From positions 148,800,597 through 148,864,596 of the forward strand of contig CM075652.1 in the NCBI GenBank assembly GCA_037953625.1: DNA of 64,000 bases. Reading direction: 5' to 3'. This document shows, piece by piece, positions 43,901 to 57,800 of the stretch. Both the position numbers and the translations under genes were made by a program. The notes below the pieces were generated by a model, which saw nothing but the letters and a program-made list of their open reading frames with translations, searched no databases and was not told where the DNA came from. How positions within the stretch are numbered: position 1 is the stretch's first letter; every line of letters starts with the position of its first letter. Source of the stretch: Crotalaria pallida. Lineage: Eukaryota; Streptophyta; Magnoliopsida; Fabales; Fabaceae.

Positions 43901-46900
43901 TTTTAAGAACAGTGTCTTTGACACATCTCGAATCATATTCTTACTTTATGTATTATTTTAGTGTATTTTTTCCATATTTTTCCAACAATATATTTTTCCA
44001 ACAATTTCTCACCATTCAAGGGAAAATCTACGAGCTAGGATGATTTCTCACCAGCCATGTTCAGCTCTAGGAACCTTGTGTTAACAATAGTTTTTTTACT
44101 CACTTTATTCTAACCTCTTTAAATAAATTTGATATTGTCCATCAACTAAAATAAATTTCATATATTGATAAGTGATTTCTTTTAATTATATGAAAAATTA
44201 AAATATGAAGGATTTTATTACTAGTAGTTTATAATTGGTACAACTAGTAAGTATGAATTTTATCCACGTAAAAATGTAAAGTCATTATTATTTGTACATC
44301 ATTTTTATCCTACATTTATTAAGCAATAATCCCTTTGATCATTCATTCCTAAAATCATTAAGCAACATCACCAATCTATTATTTTATGGTACATGCATAC
44401 AGGGTGGTGGTTGGTGCAATGACTTGAAATCATGCTTAGATAGAGCTTCAACTCGCAGAGGCTCAACACATTACATGTCCAAGTTGGAGGTTTTCTCTGG
44501 CATTTTAAGCAATGATTCTTCCCTTAATCCAGGTAAATCAACTTTTGATTTGTTTTCTTCTAATTTCAGAGTTATTGTTACTACTTGAATTTAAATGTCC
44601 CTTAGTTCAAACTGAATATAATAATTGACTACATAATATGTTGTTCAATGAAAGTCGCTCATCTGAATTATTCTTGCTTTTGTTTGTATTGTATTTGGTG
44701 TAAAAGACTTTTACAATTGGAACCGTGTGAAGCTGAGATATTGTGATGGAGCTTCATTTACTGGAGACGCTGTGTTCAATAATGGGGTAATTTTCACAAT
44801 GCCTCTTCTCAACTTCCTCACTTACCGTATAGAATCATGTTTACTGAATGAAAGAAACAACACTTTTTGTGTTTGTGAGATGAGCATCAGACAACAAAGC
44901 TTTATTTCAAAGGGCAAAAGATTTGGGAAGCTATTATTCAAGACCTTCTACCAAAAGGTTTGGGAAAGGCACATAAGGTATGCTATACACTACACACACC
45001 TCTTTGGAAATTTTATTTGGTTTATGCGAAGTCTATGACTTGCCTTGCAGTTCAAGTCATGTGTTTTAAGTTATATGATGTAAACCAAAACTTTGATTAC
45101 ATAATATCTCTCTCACTCTTTTGGACAGGCTTTGCTATCAGGCTGTTCTGCTGGAGGTTTAGCGACCTTTCACCATTGTGACAACTTCGCGGAGCATTTG
45201 TCAAGTAATGCTAATGTTAAATGCTTGAGTGATGCAGGGTTTTTTCTTGACGGGTGAGTTTAGTCTATCTCAAGTCTTCAACCTAATCTTCTGCTGCATT
45301 TCTTCAAAATTTAAGTGTAAAACATTTCTTTCTCTCAATTTTGCAGGAGAGATATAAATTCGAAATACACTGCAAGAAACTTCTTCAAGGGTGTTGTTGA
45401 ATTGCAGGTAAGCTTTAATAACTGTGCGTTATTTATGTCAACTTATGTTTCGGAATATACGTGAATCATTTCACTAGAGTTTTTGATGAGCTTCTTGAAA
45501 GGAGAATCGAAAACAAACAAATTAAAGCTCTAGGACATTTGCTTGTGGTTCATCTGCTACCAGATTTTTTTCCTAACTAAACTAAGAGATTAGCATACGA
45601 GCTCATCGCATAATTATAACAGTTTTTTAAAAATAAATGTATCATAAACATATTATGCTGATGAAAATCTACTTACTGAAAATTATAATGCTCAAGCCTC
45701 AACTAGATATTTTGGAAAACTGCAAAAAAAATAATGATAAAATATTTCTTATTCATTGTTTGTATGTTGTGACTCATCACATCAATATCTTGTAAAATAG
45801 AGAAAGGAAAACACTGTTTTATTCAGTACATTCAGTTTTCTAATTGCATTCAAAAAGAAAAATGAACAGGCTTACAAGACAAAGTCTTTTGCAACAGGGG
45901 GTAAAGCAGAACCTGAATAGAAAGTGCACCAGTACGCTGTCCGACCCAGACTTGGTATGCTTTCCTATGAACTTGCAACATTACCTTAGGAAAATCAAGC
46001 TAGATTTTGACTTTTGTCATGTTTCCTTGCAGTGCTTCATTCCACAATATGTGTTGAAATACATAGCAACACCATATTTTATATTGAATTCTGCCTATGA
46101 TGTATACCAAGTAAGAAGTTCTGACATACTTTGTTCCTACATTGTACAATATTTTAATTTTAATTCATATAACTGTCAAATTATGAGAAGAATTAAAGTT
46201 CTAATGCCAACAGTTCACCAATATATTGGTTCCTCCTTCTGCTGATATCAAAGGAGTCTGGAAAGAATGCAAGAAGGACCCAGCGACTTGCACACCAGAT
46301 GAAATTAATATACTTCAAGGTTCCAATTTCAACTTTTCTGTCATTAACTCAATATTTTTTGTAATAGCATTAACCCTTTGGATTCATGTTAGTATTTTGT
46401 CATAGAACTGTGTAGAGTATTTCATACATGCTCAAAGTTCATCCTTCTTGTTGTTGAAAAATTCTTTGATTTTCCTCACTGACATGCACTTCATTCAGGT
46501 TTTAGGCACGACATGCTTGAAACTTTGAAACCGTTCTTAATAAATTCAGAAAGTGGGGGAATGTTCATAAATTCATGTTTCGCTCATTGCCAAAGTGAAT
46601 CGCAAGATACATGGTTTGCAAATGATTCTCCAAGAGTAAACGACAAGGTACCAGTCTTACTCTTTGACAGCAAGAGATCATGATGAACCTGTTATAATAA
46701 TTTTAACTAATTTTTAAAGTGAATACTTATGCTGTCCTACACCATTAACTGGCTTCTTATGGCCCTTTAATCTTATAGATCTGTAATACAGGAAAAGGAG
46801 TTTGAATTATAAAATATCACTCTAAGATCTTTGAACCGTGTCTACATTATTTTATGCTCCAACCTTTATCCAAAATTGGAGGTTTAGAAGTAAAATGAAG

Positions 46901-47271
46901 CGATCTTTGACGTTTGGAGTTTCAGCATTACAAATTTTCTTAGTCAGCCACATTGTTAAATTGTCGTATCTTTTACAGACTATTGCAGAAGCGGTTGGTG
47001 ATTGGTATTTCAGTAGAAACAAAATCAAGGAAATAGACTGTGCATATCCATGTGATAAAACCTGTCATAATCTTATCCCGAAAAAACCACCTCAGGTGAA
47101 GTCTTCATATGAAATGTATATACTAATACTATGTTGTCAATAAAGGTGACTTTTTAAGTCCTTTAATTTGAACTGACTAAATTGGAAATGTTGCAGGTCA
47201 CAGTAAAGCCGAGTTCTCGACTGAAAGGAGGGAGGGATTTTTTATTACATAGCTATACAAGTGAACACTGA
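40962..47271 (+). CDS. Pectin acetylesterase PAE-4 (complete, 427 aa)
   Basis: CE13 pectin acetylesterase, predicted to be secreted. Exons: 40962-41097, 41188-41270, 44403-44532, 44707-44786, 44891-44977, 45129-45253, 45347-45407, 45898-45954, 46033-46110, 46214-46319, 46499-46647, 46979-47095, 47197-47271; 1284 nt, in frame with consistent phases. It has a signal peptide at residues 1 to about 25, an intact GGGWCN motif, the GCSAGG nucleophile, SAYDVYQ and SCFAHCQ. The full-length tail ends S-E-H like PAE-2. Intron 2 is 3.1 kb and holds a Stowaway element and a SINE. From exon 8 to exon 13 it aligns with PAE-3 at a constant offset of 15218 bp with no indel until the PAE-3 CA insertion, and about 850 bp of this look identical. 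No lesion is seen; it is probably functional. Confidence 0.93.
42562..42937. mobile_element. Stowaway-type MITE in PAE-4 intron 2
   Basis: CTCCCTCCTACACTAATTAT at the left and ATAATTAAGGATGAAAGGAG at the right with TA on both sides. About 376 bp, non-coding. Confidence 0.7.
43069..43520. mobile_element. Stowaway-like element interrupted by a SINE
   Basis: Left CCCTTCAGTTCAATTTATAA and right CTTATAAATAGGACCGAAGGG pair imperfectly. The SINE at 43249-43416 accounts for the excess length. Confidence 0.5.
43249..43416 (-). mobile_element. tRNA-derived SINE (GGTTCGA box B), minus orientation
   Basis: 168 bp. On the minus strand GAGCTGTTGGTTCAGTGGTG (box-A region) and CGGTTCGATCCCCCGC (exact box-B GGTTCGATCC) are followed by a body and a poly-A tail. 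A perfect 16-bp duplication GTGGAAAGAAGTAATT lies at 43233-43248 and 43417-43432. It is very similar to 35653-35825, and the exact duplication suggests a recent insertion. Confidence 0.92.
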
Positions 47272-47911
47272 ATGTCTATACAGATAGATAGATAGGAAAG
47301 TCTTTGGTTGGAACTATAAGAGAAATTGTGTCTGAATGATTACTATTATTTTTATACTTAATAGAAATTGTTTGGCTTTTGTTTCTTATGTTTGAAAGCT
47401 TTGATCAGCTGCAAACATCATATCTTGAATCTTGATACATGTTATTATTAATTTCGATGCATATATCACTTCAACTATATAAATAGACAGTCTAAAGAGA
47501 TGCATCTCCATGGAGAACAGATGCAACAACTCATCACATGTTCTTGGTGTGTGGGTTGAACCACAGCAGAACATGAAGAACTAAGAGTTCAACCATAGCA
47601 GAACATATATTGTAACACCTCGGGTCCTCTAGTCTCACGGTTCCAAAAGAATAAAAAAGGACCCAAAACATATAAACTTTTTTATCACAAGCACAATTTT
47701 TTTTCTATAACCTCCTTTGTGATTATATCACAAGCACAATTTAATTTTTTTTTCTCCCGTCTTTATTTCTTTCTCATCAAAGCATATTCAAAATTTAGTT
47801 TCAGTGATGGATATTCAATATTAAATTTAGTGTCTAATAGTAATGTTCATCATAGACAAGGATTCTTCGTTAATGCCTTCGCTGGTCCAAGTTATGGAAT
47901 TGAGTTTTTTT

Positions 47912-48026
47912 TTTCCTTTTTTTTCTTTTCTTTTCAAAGAGGTACATGTGACTAGAACTCAGGATCTCGGGGCCTAAGCTACCTAGGCGTCCTTGCAGCT
48001 ACCAACTGGACTGACTTACGCGGACT
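47912..48026 (-). mobile_element. tRNA-derived SINE, minus orientation
   Basis: On the minus strand, AGTCCAGTTGGTAGCTGCAAG (box-A region) and GAGTTCTAGTCAC (box-B-like) precede an A/G-rich tail; same family as 24126-24225. Target duplication is imperfect (about GGAATTGAG against GAAATTGAT). The PAE-3 flank at about 33490-33500 (ggaattgagttcctttag) approximates the empty site. Confidence 0.65.
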
Positions 48027-48398
48027 GAAATTGATTTTTTTAACGGAGAGAATACTTAACATTCCCCATATATTTTTTTATATATTTGAAAACAACAATT
48101 TATTATTTACTACAGTACCTCCCTTTTTTATTGTCTTTTTTTTTAAAAAAAAAAAATTGTTTCTTATTTATTTATTCTATTCAAAATTTAAGAATGGAAT
48201 AAATATTATTTCTTTTATGTCTATCCCTATTTAATATGATATTAATTTATGTAAGTAATGAAAAAAAATATAGTAATTACAAAGAAAAAAATAATAATGT
48301 TAAAAAAACATAATTAATATATTTAAAATCAAAATAATTTATATATTTTTTAAAAGGTATGTTTTTTTTTAAATAGGATAAATAAATAAGAATGGACA

Positions 48399-48714
48399 TT
48401 AGAGTCGATAAAGAAACCCAGCTCGGCAGGGCTTGTTCGAATAAGCCCGATTTTAAAGCGAGCTTAGACTCTTAAAACGTAGCCCAAATATATCACCGAC
48501 TTTTTAGCCCGAATTTTAAAGTCCGAACCCGTCAAACATCCGGACGACCCGCTTAAAAAAAGTCCGATTTAGTATAAAAAAATGACGAGATTACCCGCTC
48601 CCGAATTTGATAAGATGATTTTTAGCCCCGCTTTCTTAGCCCAGCACGATCTTGGCCCAAGCCCAACACGAACCCGCCCGAACCCTGTCGTGGAGCCCGA
48701 ATTGCCACCTCTAA
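48399..48714. mobile_element. hAT MITE in the TPP2 5' region
   Basis: Starts TTAGAG and ends CTCTAA; flanked by AATGGACA and ATTGGACA (8 bp, one mismatch), as expected of hAT. The interior is unusually rich in GCCCG and CCCGA words. It ends about 134 bp before the first TPP2 ATG, so it may contribute to the promoter or 5' UTR. Confidence 0.75.
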
Positions 48715-48848
48715 ATTGGACACAGTAGTGACATACATAACAAGGCATGTAATTTGAAAAAACATGAAAGCACCATGACACTCACTCAAATCCAATCCCA
48801 TGACATCATCATCATCATCATGAGTTCTCCCCTCCCCTTTGCAGTGGC

Positions 48849-51800
48849 ATGATGCCCCAACCCCTCCTCTCCTCCTCCTCCTCCTCCTCCACCCTACTAC
48901 CCTACGAGCTCAAATTACCAAAACACCCCCCCACTCATTGTATTCCACGTCATTATATTATGCATAACCAACTACATTACTGTCTTTTACTACTCACCAG
49001 ATTCCCTTCAACGACATTGCCATCATCTCTCTTTCATCATCATCCCATTTTCAATAGAAGGAGACTCTCTTCTTCTTCTTCTTCTTTCATAAAGCCAATG
49101 CCTTCTTCTTCCTTCAACTCCTCTCTCTCTATCTCTAATGTTCCTGCTGCTGCTGCTGCTGATGACAACAACAACAACAACAACAACAAGAGTAGTAGTA
49201 GTGCTGCTGCATTTAGGAAGCTGAACCAATCAACATTCTTGGCTTCCCTCATGCCCAAGACAGAGATTGGCGTTGACCCTTTTCTTCATTCTCACCCTCA
49301 CTTTGATGGCCGTGCTGCTCTCATCGCTATCTTCGGTAAAATTCTCCACTTTACATTGTTTGGTGATTAGTATTTTGGTCAAATCAAATTCATGAACCTA
49401 TCTATCTGTGACTTAATGTAATCAGGATTGAAAAAAATAAAAACTCTAACTAACTAACTAACTAACGGATGTACTAGTTCTGAAATTCTAGATACTATGT
49501 CGTCCAAGGTTGATAGACTTTAAATCAATTTTTCCTTTGAAAATTCTTGAAAGGATTCCTTCCTTTTGCCTTCTCTTTAGTGATTGGCATTTAAAAAAAC
49601 AATAAACAATAAACAATAAACTCTTCCTGTTGTTTTAAAATTATGTGTATTGTATTTAGTTTTAAAGATGACTCTTTTTCATTATTTGTTTTTGGGTTTT
49701 TATTGTTGGAGAAACATCTTGTTGGAGAGCAAAGTAGCTGTTAGAAAGTAATACGATATCTCCATCCATTTCAAGGACACTGTTGGCTATTGATGCGGAG
49801 ACACGAACTGAGTTCAAGAATCATAATGAAATAGACATCTTGTGCTTGTATTCTTATGTGTTGATTTTTATGCTGTCATTGGTAATGCCATACTGATTCA
49901 TGCTATAAATTTCTTTAACCATATGATTGCGTGTTTTCAGATACTGGTGTAGACCCGGCTGCTGCTGGATTACAGGTTACCTCCAATGGGAAACCAAAAA
50001 TTCTTGATATCCTTGATTGGTAAGTAGAAACTACTTGAGGTTGAATTTTAGTCTGATAAATATGTCAACGCGTAATGGTTGACCAATAAAATGTGATACA
50101 CCATCTTCAGCACTGGGAGTGGAGATATTGATACCTCAAAGGTGGTGAAGGCTGATGCTGATGGTTGTATTTCTGGGGCATCAGGTTAGTGCTAGAGAAT
50201 AAGTTGTGATCAGAATTCTTCAACATATCAAAGTAATTGCAACTTGCAAGTAGCTTAAGAGATATTTGAACAAGAAAACTTCAGACCTATACATGAACAG
50301 TTTTTACTTACTGAATCTGCTTATTATCATTCTTAAATTCCTGTTTGGATGGATCGGTAAGTAACAAACCATGAGTCTAAGTTTTCCTACTTCAACTATT
50401 CTGATGTGCTTCCTATAATCCTTATTTATTCTTCACATTATTTATTATTGTTGAGAATGTAGCATTTCTTTCCTTTCCTTTTCCTTCTTTTTTTTCCTTT
50501 TCCCTGGTATGGGATTATCTATAACCTCTTGCAGTTCTTGTTTCCTGTTAATGAGAACCACCAAAGTATTATCTGTGCTTAATGTTCTTGCAAAATTTGT
50601 ACAGGGGCATCTTTGGTTATCAATAATTCGTGGAAGAACCTTTCTGGTGAATGGCACGTGGGTTATAAGTTTGTTTACGAGCTCTTTACAAAAACTTTGA
50701 CTTCTCGTCTGAAGGTAGCATTATTGTTTTATGGGTCTTGCTAACAAGTGCCCTAAGGGCACTTGTTAAGGTTACTAAGAGTGGAAAAATAATCATAAGT
50801 CCATGTTTACTCTTCTCTCGAAAACCTCAAAAGATACATTTTCCAAGACCTTTTTACTCCATTAAGATCTTTAACAAGTGCCTTAAGGGCACTTGTTAGC
50901 ATTTGCCTTGTTTTATTTAAATATTATAGTCTCTCTTTAGGCTATACACTTTTGGCCAATAGATCTAATATCCCCTTTTTTCCTCCTGAAATTCATTGGC
51001 AGAAAGAAAGAAAGAAAAAGTGGGATGAGAAAAACCAGGAGGAAATTGCCAAGGCTGTAAAACAACTTGATGGTTTTGATCAGGTTTATTGGAAAGTTTG
51101 CTTGATTCTTCTGATATATTCTAGCACTTTAATTCGCATATGATATACCTTAACAGTTCAACATTTTGTTTAATTACTAGCCATCACATATTACAGGCCA
51201 AGCTGCTTCATGTATTGTGTTAAAAAAAATTGGCAACACATATTTCTTATTTTTCTTTGTATTTTCTCTTTTGTCTCTCCTTTTAATTTGCATGTGTAAC
51301 TTAATTTTTTTTTTTTTTTTTTGCAAAAAGAAAAAGAAGTTCTTCTCTTCTTTTGGTGATAAATATACCTCTTTTTTCCTATTTTAGCATGCTATGGTTG
51401 TTCTAGTATCTCTATTTAAATATTCAAAAAATATAATGTGCTTGTTTGCTATCTATTCTATCTCTGATTCCATATAACTGAAAAGTGTGATGCGTTTTCT
51501 AGCAATACATTAAGGTTGAGGATGCCAAACTGAAAAAGGCTCGTCAAGATCTCCAGAATAGGCTTGATCTCCTGAGAAAGCAATCTGAGGTGGGTGCTGA
51601 TCATGTTACATTACTTTTGTTGCTTTTTGGTATTGTTGCCTTTTATTCTCCTTAAAACAGAAAACAAGTAATCTATTCCAATTTTCATTTAGCTATATGA
51701 AATTGAGGATTTTTTACCACCAAACTTACTTTTGATATTTGACGTATAATATTTTGGGTCAAATGTTAGACTTGTGGTGAATGATGTATTATAGTTTTAC

Positions 51801-54800
51801 CTGTGGGCTGCACACTGATCTCTTACCTATGGTGTGATTACAACCAGTCAATAGATAAATAATGGGGCTAATTAGAAGCTAACTCACAGCCTAATTGCTT
51901 GCTTAATTGCAGTGATCAAGATAGTTGCATTTGAACATGGCATGGATACACACCTGAGCTAAATCTAACATGTTCTCTTTTTTGTTTCCTTTTTTTTTTT
52001 TTTTCAAAATGTTTTTAGGCTTGTTTAATCATCTTGTCCTCCTTTTAAGTACTCTTCTCTCACTTTTAATATATTCATTACCTTTCAAAACTGTTGATTG
52101 AAGAAAACCCAGGGGATAGTGTTTCTAATGATTTTAGAGGGTATGGTGGCAAGTGGCAGGTGTGGCAATGCTTGTAGCAATGAATGTTGCCAAGATACTT
52201 GGGATGATAAGTTCCAGGTTGCTATAGTGAACTACTGCTATGGCCAAAACGTTTCCACTTCTCTCTCTCTCTCTCTCTCTCTAAAATAAAATGCCTTATG
52301 CTTGTGATCTGCTTGTTTAATTACCCCTTGATTTTGCTTAGCATTAAGCCAATTGAGTTTTCCTACTCTGAAAAGGCAATGCTACTTTATCTTTCAGAGC
52401 TACGATGATAAAGGACCTGTCATAGATGCTGTTGTCTGGTATGATGGAGAAGTCTGGAGGGTTGCTCTTGACACACAGAGTCTCGAGGATGATCCAGATT
52501 GTGGGAAGCTTGCTAACTTTGTACCCTTAACTAACTATAGGTACATTTGGTTGCTGGTTTTGTTTAAATTTTAATCTTAATTGATTACTTTCATGCAGAA
52601 AAGTCTTGTGAAATTAGCAAATACTCATATTTTGGACAATGGATTTCCTACTTCCGAGTCCCTATGAGATACGTCACAGATTAATCAATCTCAGTTTTCT
52701 CTTTCTATCAGTTTCTGTTGCTTTCTCTTCAACCTCAAATACTGAAAGAAGCAATTATGATTTTAGTTCTAATCAGCGTGGTAAATATTAAAATTTCACA
52801 GAAATTAAAAATTTCAATGCTAACTATTACAGCCTATTTCAGGACTGAAAGGAAGTATGGTGTCTTCAGCAAATTAGATGCTTGTTCATTTGTTGCTAAT
52901 GTCTATAATGATGGGAATGTCTTAAGCATTGTAACAGACAGCTCCCCTCATGGCACCCATGTTGCTGGTATAGCTGCTGCATTCCACCCAGAGGTACCGG
53001 CGTAACTTTATCCATTTAGTGTCATTACTATGAAGAACATTATATACTATAATATATAGTATTGTTGTTAGGAACCCTTGCTGAATGGAATTGCACCAGG
53101 AGCACAATTAATATCTTGTAAAATTGGGGATTCTCGCTTAGGTTCAATGGAAACTGGAACGGGTTTGACTCGGGCACTGATCGCTGCTGTGGAGGTGCTT
53201 CATATATTTTTCCCCCTCATTGCATGGCTGTCCTGGATGTTTCAACTTTTGATAGTTGAAATACATTTGTCTTTGACACTCATGTGTTTTACATAACTAA
53301 TTTTGTTTTAGGATTTTCTAATGTTTGGAATAAATGTCACATTGAACTATTGTAGTGATGACCTAGTTACATTTCTTTTGCAGCATAAATGTGATCTTAT
53401 CAACATGAGTTATGGTGAGCCAACATTGCTGCCAGACTACGGACGCTTTGTTGACCTTGTGAATGAGGTATCTTCTGAGACTTCCATTTTAACTGGATCA
53501 GTTATATTCTTTCTTTGTTGTCCATTCTCTAAGCCATGGATGTTTTGGGTGATTTATATCTAGGCAGTAAACAAGCACCGCCTGATATTTGTGAGTAGTG
53601 CTGGAAATAGTGGGCCAGCATTGACCACTGTTGGTGCACCTGGTGGTACATCTTCAAGTATCATCGGTGTTGGTGCTTATGTTTCTCCGGCTATGGCCGC
53701 TGGTGCTCATTCTGTTGTTGAAGCTCCAACTGAGGGGCTTGAATACACTTGGTATATTTGCTTATTTCTGGAAACTCTAATTGGATTGCTTCCTATATTG
53801 TTTTCTCTTTCATTTTGTTCTTCTGATTTTGCATCATGATAATAATTTGCAGGTCTAGCCGAGGACCAACAGCTGATGGAGATCTTGGTGTCTGCATAAG
53901 TGCTCCTGGTGGTGCTGTTGCTCCTGTTCCTACATGGACTCTTCAACGACGTATGCTCATGAATGGAACATCAATGTCATCACCATCAGCTTGTGGGGGA
54001 ATTGCATTGCTCATAAGTGCAATGAAGGTTCTAGGCTGTGGTTCTTATTCATGTTGTATGATTTAATTGGTGTTACTTTGCACTCATATCTGTAACTTTC
54101 TAAGGTGCTGCATGCAGGCTGAGGGAATTCCTGTGAGTCCATATAGTGTGAGGAAGGCCCTTGAAAACACATCTATTCCCATAGGTGATTCGCCTGAGGA
54201 TAAACTATCCACTGGGCAAGGGCTTATGCAAGTTGACAAGTTCGATATTTTTCCCTGTCTGTACTTTCATGGAAGTTGTAGTAAATGATAATTTTATAAG
54301 ATTCTGTGTTGACTTGAATCAAATACTCAATGACAGGTGTTATGAATATATACAGAAGTCTCAAAATATTCCATGTGTTTGGTATCAAATAAACATCACG
54401 CAATCTGGAAAAGCAAGTGAGTTTACATTCTCTCCCATCAACCAAAAAAAAAGTTTACATTCTCTCCTGAACATTTTGCCTTCTCCTTTTGGATAACAAG
54501 ACAAGGGTAATCAATGTCTTTTGGCTTTCCCTTATGAGTTTATTCGTTCTTGTAGAAAGGTTGAAGTGTGTTATGTACCGTAGATTGTTGACATTCTGTT
54601 ATTTGTTAAATGTTTCTTTTTATTCTTTTTTGGGGATAAAATTCGTTATCAAGATTTTCTCTATTAAGAGCATGCCTTGTGTAAAATGAATTTGTGTGTC
54701 AGTATATAACACGTTTAAAAAGAAGAGCTTGTATTGCAACTGGCAAAATTATATCCCTTATTATGATTACTGATGGCAGATAATTCGTCACGTGGCATCT

Positions 54801-57800
54801 ACCTGAGGGAGGCTAGTGCTTGCCAACAATCTACTGAGGTGAGATATTCTTAAATTTGGTGTACATTGGTGATCAGAGCATATTTTTGAGTCAGATCTTT
54901 GAAAACTACCCTTGTAAAATGGATTAATGGTTGGATTTCATGTATAAAAAAAAATAATAGGAGATATAAAAAAAAATAGTGGATTGTGGGGAAAAAACAG
55001 TTACTGATAACTTTGTTTTTTCGGTAAGCAACAGTTAGTGATAACTGATAATTGTATCTAATTCTCATTAACTCATACTTGATAGAATACTGAGAATTTG
55101 TTGAATTGACAGTTTACCTTGCATTCTAGGGTGACAAAGAAAGGTCAAAAGTAGTCCCGCTGAAATTCTTTTTGTTATAAAAATTGTTGATGAAACTTGA
55201 TGACTCTTGAGATTGTTCTTAAGCTGGGAACAAGTACTACTGATAGATGCTATCACTTTTCTCATTATATTTTATTAAATCTATGCATATTTTAATTTTG
55301 TAGCAGTTTTCAGTAAAATTTACTGTAATGCAATTGCAATTGGTAATTTTCTCCATAACTTGTAATACTTATTGACAGTGGACTGTGGAAGTGGAACCAA
55401 AATTTCATGAAGATGCCAATAAGTTAGAAGAGTTGGTTATGTTTGAGGAGTGCATTGAGTTATGTTCTACAGATAAGACAGTTGTGAAGGCCCCTGAGTA
55501 TCTACTGCTCACTCATAATGGCCGCGCATTCAAGTTAGTCAGCTTTACTTCAGCATTATCTTTATGTTTTTAGGGATATGGCCGTTTATTTTCAGTGGAA
55601 GAGTTGCTTACAAACTCATCCCTTTGTGAGCATATTTGTGAAGCATTCTGTTGTTTCATGTTATCATAATTTTGGTCTTCAACTATTATTAGGTCACATG
55701 AACTTATGATTCCCAATGGCAGAAACTAGGCATAGTTGTTCTGTTAAAACAAGGTCCCCGTGGTACTTTCAAAGGCACAATCATCCTTGAAATTATCTTA
55801 TTAAAGTCTCTAATTTTTCATATCATCATTATGCTTAATTGTAGTTCTTACATCTACAGTCTATTTTTCTTTTCTTCTTTTGTTTCAACTGAGTTTCTGT
55901 AATCTGTAAGATGATCCTAATTTGTATTTCTGTTTTATTAATGACTTATAAGCTGTCTTGTTCTACTTTCAGCATAATTGTTGATCCTACCAATCTATCT
56001 GATGGTCTGCATTATTATGAGGTCTATGGTATTGACTGCAATGCACCATGGCGTGGCCCTCTTTTCAGAATTCCAATTACTATAACCAAGCCTGTGGCTG
56101 TAACTAAGAGACCTCCACAAATTTCATTTTCAAAGATGTTATTCCAGCCAGGTACTCGTTATTTGATAATTGTTAGACATATGATATATGATAAAAGTCA
56201 TTCATGTGCCTTTCACCTAATAGCTTAAGCTTTTGGGAGAGATGGTTCATGAAATTGTGTCAGAGCCTCTATGACCAACTTTGAAGCACCGACTTCAATT
56301 TGCTTCCCGTATCCGTATTCGATACATATTTGATACCGATACTCTCCGATACTTCACCGATATGTATCCAAGGAGTATCGAAATAAATTATTTTAAAATA
56401 AATAAATAAATAAATTATAAATCCTATATGCATTCTAAACACGATGTGTGATATTTTTCTCCTATACTGAAAATGTTTTTGGAAATCTTCGTGTGTCTGA
56501 AATTGTTTATCACATTGCATTTGCAATTCTATTCTTCAGTCCTAAAAGCAATGCATATTGTCTTGAATTTTTTTCTTTGTTAGGCCATATAGAAAGGAGG
56601 TATATAGAAGTTCCACATGGGGCATCTTGGGTTGAAGCAACCATGAACGCTTCAAGTTTTGATACAGCTAGAAGATTTTATGTGGACACTGTTCAGGTCA
56701 ATACAATGCATAACTTGAAACTATGCAAGATTATGTTTGGACCTTTATTGACACGCTTGCTATGTCCAGATATCTCCATTGCAAAGACCTCTGAAACGGA
56801 GGAATGTTGTAGCTTTATCTTCACCAGCGACCAAAAGCTTCACCTTTAGGGTAGTAGGTGGTCAGACACTGGAACTAGTCATAGCTCAGTTTTGGTCAAG
56901 TGGGATCGGGAGTCATGAGACTGCTAGTGTGGATCTTGAGGTAATAGAATTCATATTTGTATGATGAACTTATTTTACTCTCCCAAATATTTGGGTAATT
57001 TTGCTCTTTAAAAAAAAAAAAAATGAAACTCCTCGTTTTTGAAACGGTCCAGCCTCCATTGAGCAACTCTTTGTAGTTGCACCTTCTAAAGAGAAAGGAG
57101 TCTTCTTCTGTGATTGTATTTTTTGTCCTAAACAACTTATGGTAAAAGAAAAAAAAAAAAGATGGAATGTCATATCGTATGTAGTCCAGGTTCTTCATTG
57201 AAGATACAATCTTGCTAATTTATACAAAATTCCAGCTTGTGTTCCACGGTGTAAAAGTCAATCAAGAGGAAGTTGTTCTTGATGGGAGTGAAGCACCGGT
57301 CAGAATTGATGCTGAAGCACTACTGGCATCTGAGAAACTTGCACCTGTAGCAATTCTAAACAAGGTCATCTTGTTAAGTTTGCTTCCTTCTTTTTGTGCT
57401 ACTCCATTGTGCTTGTTATGTGGGACAGTAACATGGTTAACCTGTTCTCTTAATTTATGCTAAACTTGCAGATAAGGGTCCCATATCGACCAATAGATGC
57501 TAAGATTAGTGCACTTTCAAGTGATCGTGACAAACTCCCCTCTGGGAAGCAGATACTAGCACTGACATTAATGTGAGTAGTTATAAATTCCATGTTCTGA
57601 TTCATTTTGTAACTCTTACATGGCCTGTTCTCAGTATTCAGTTTTTTCAGATATAAGGTCAAATTGGAAGATGGAGCAGAAGTAAAACCACAAATACCCT
57701 TTCTAAATGACCGTATATATGACACAAAATTTGAGTCTCAATTTTATATGATTTCTGATTCGAATAAGGTATTCTGCCATTTAATTTCCTTTTTGCTTTT

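Larger units (their letters stand above)
47272..48848. other. Intergenic region PAE-4 to TPP2
   Basis: About 47272-47905 is the PAE 3' flank shared with PAE-2 and PAE-3. A SINE follows (47912-48026), then a worn Stowaway-like element at about 48115-48390 and a hAT MITE at 48399-48714. The remaining 134 bp before the first TPP2 ATG contain a catcatcatc run; no clear TATA box is seen. Confidence 0.6.
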
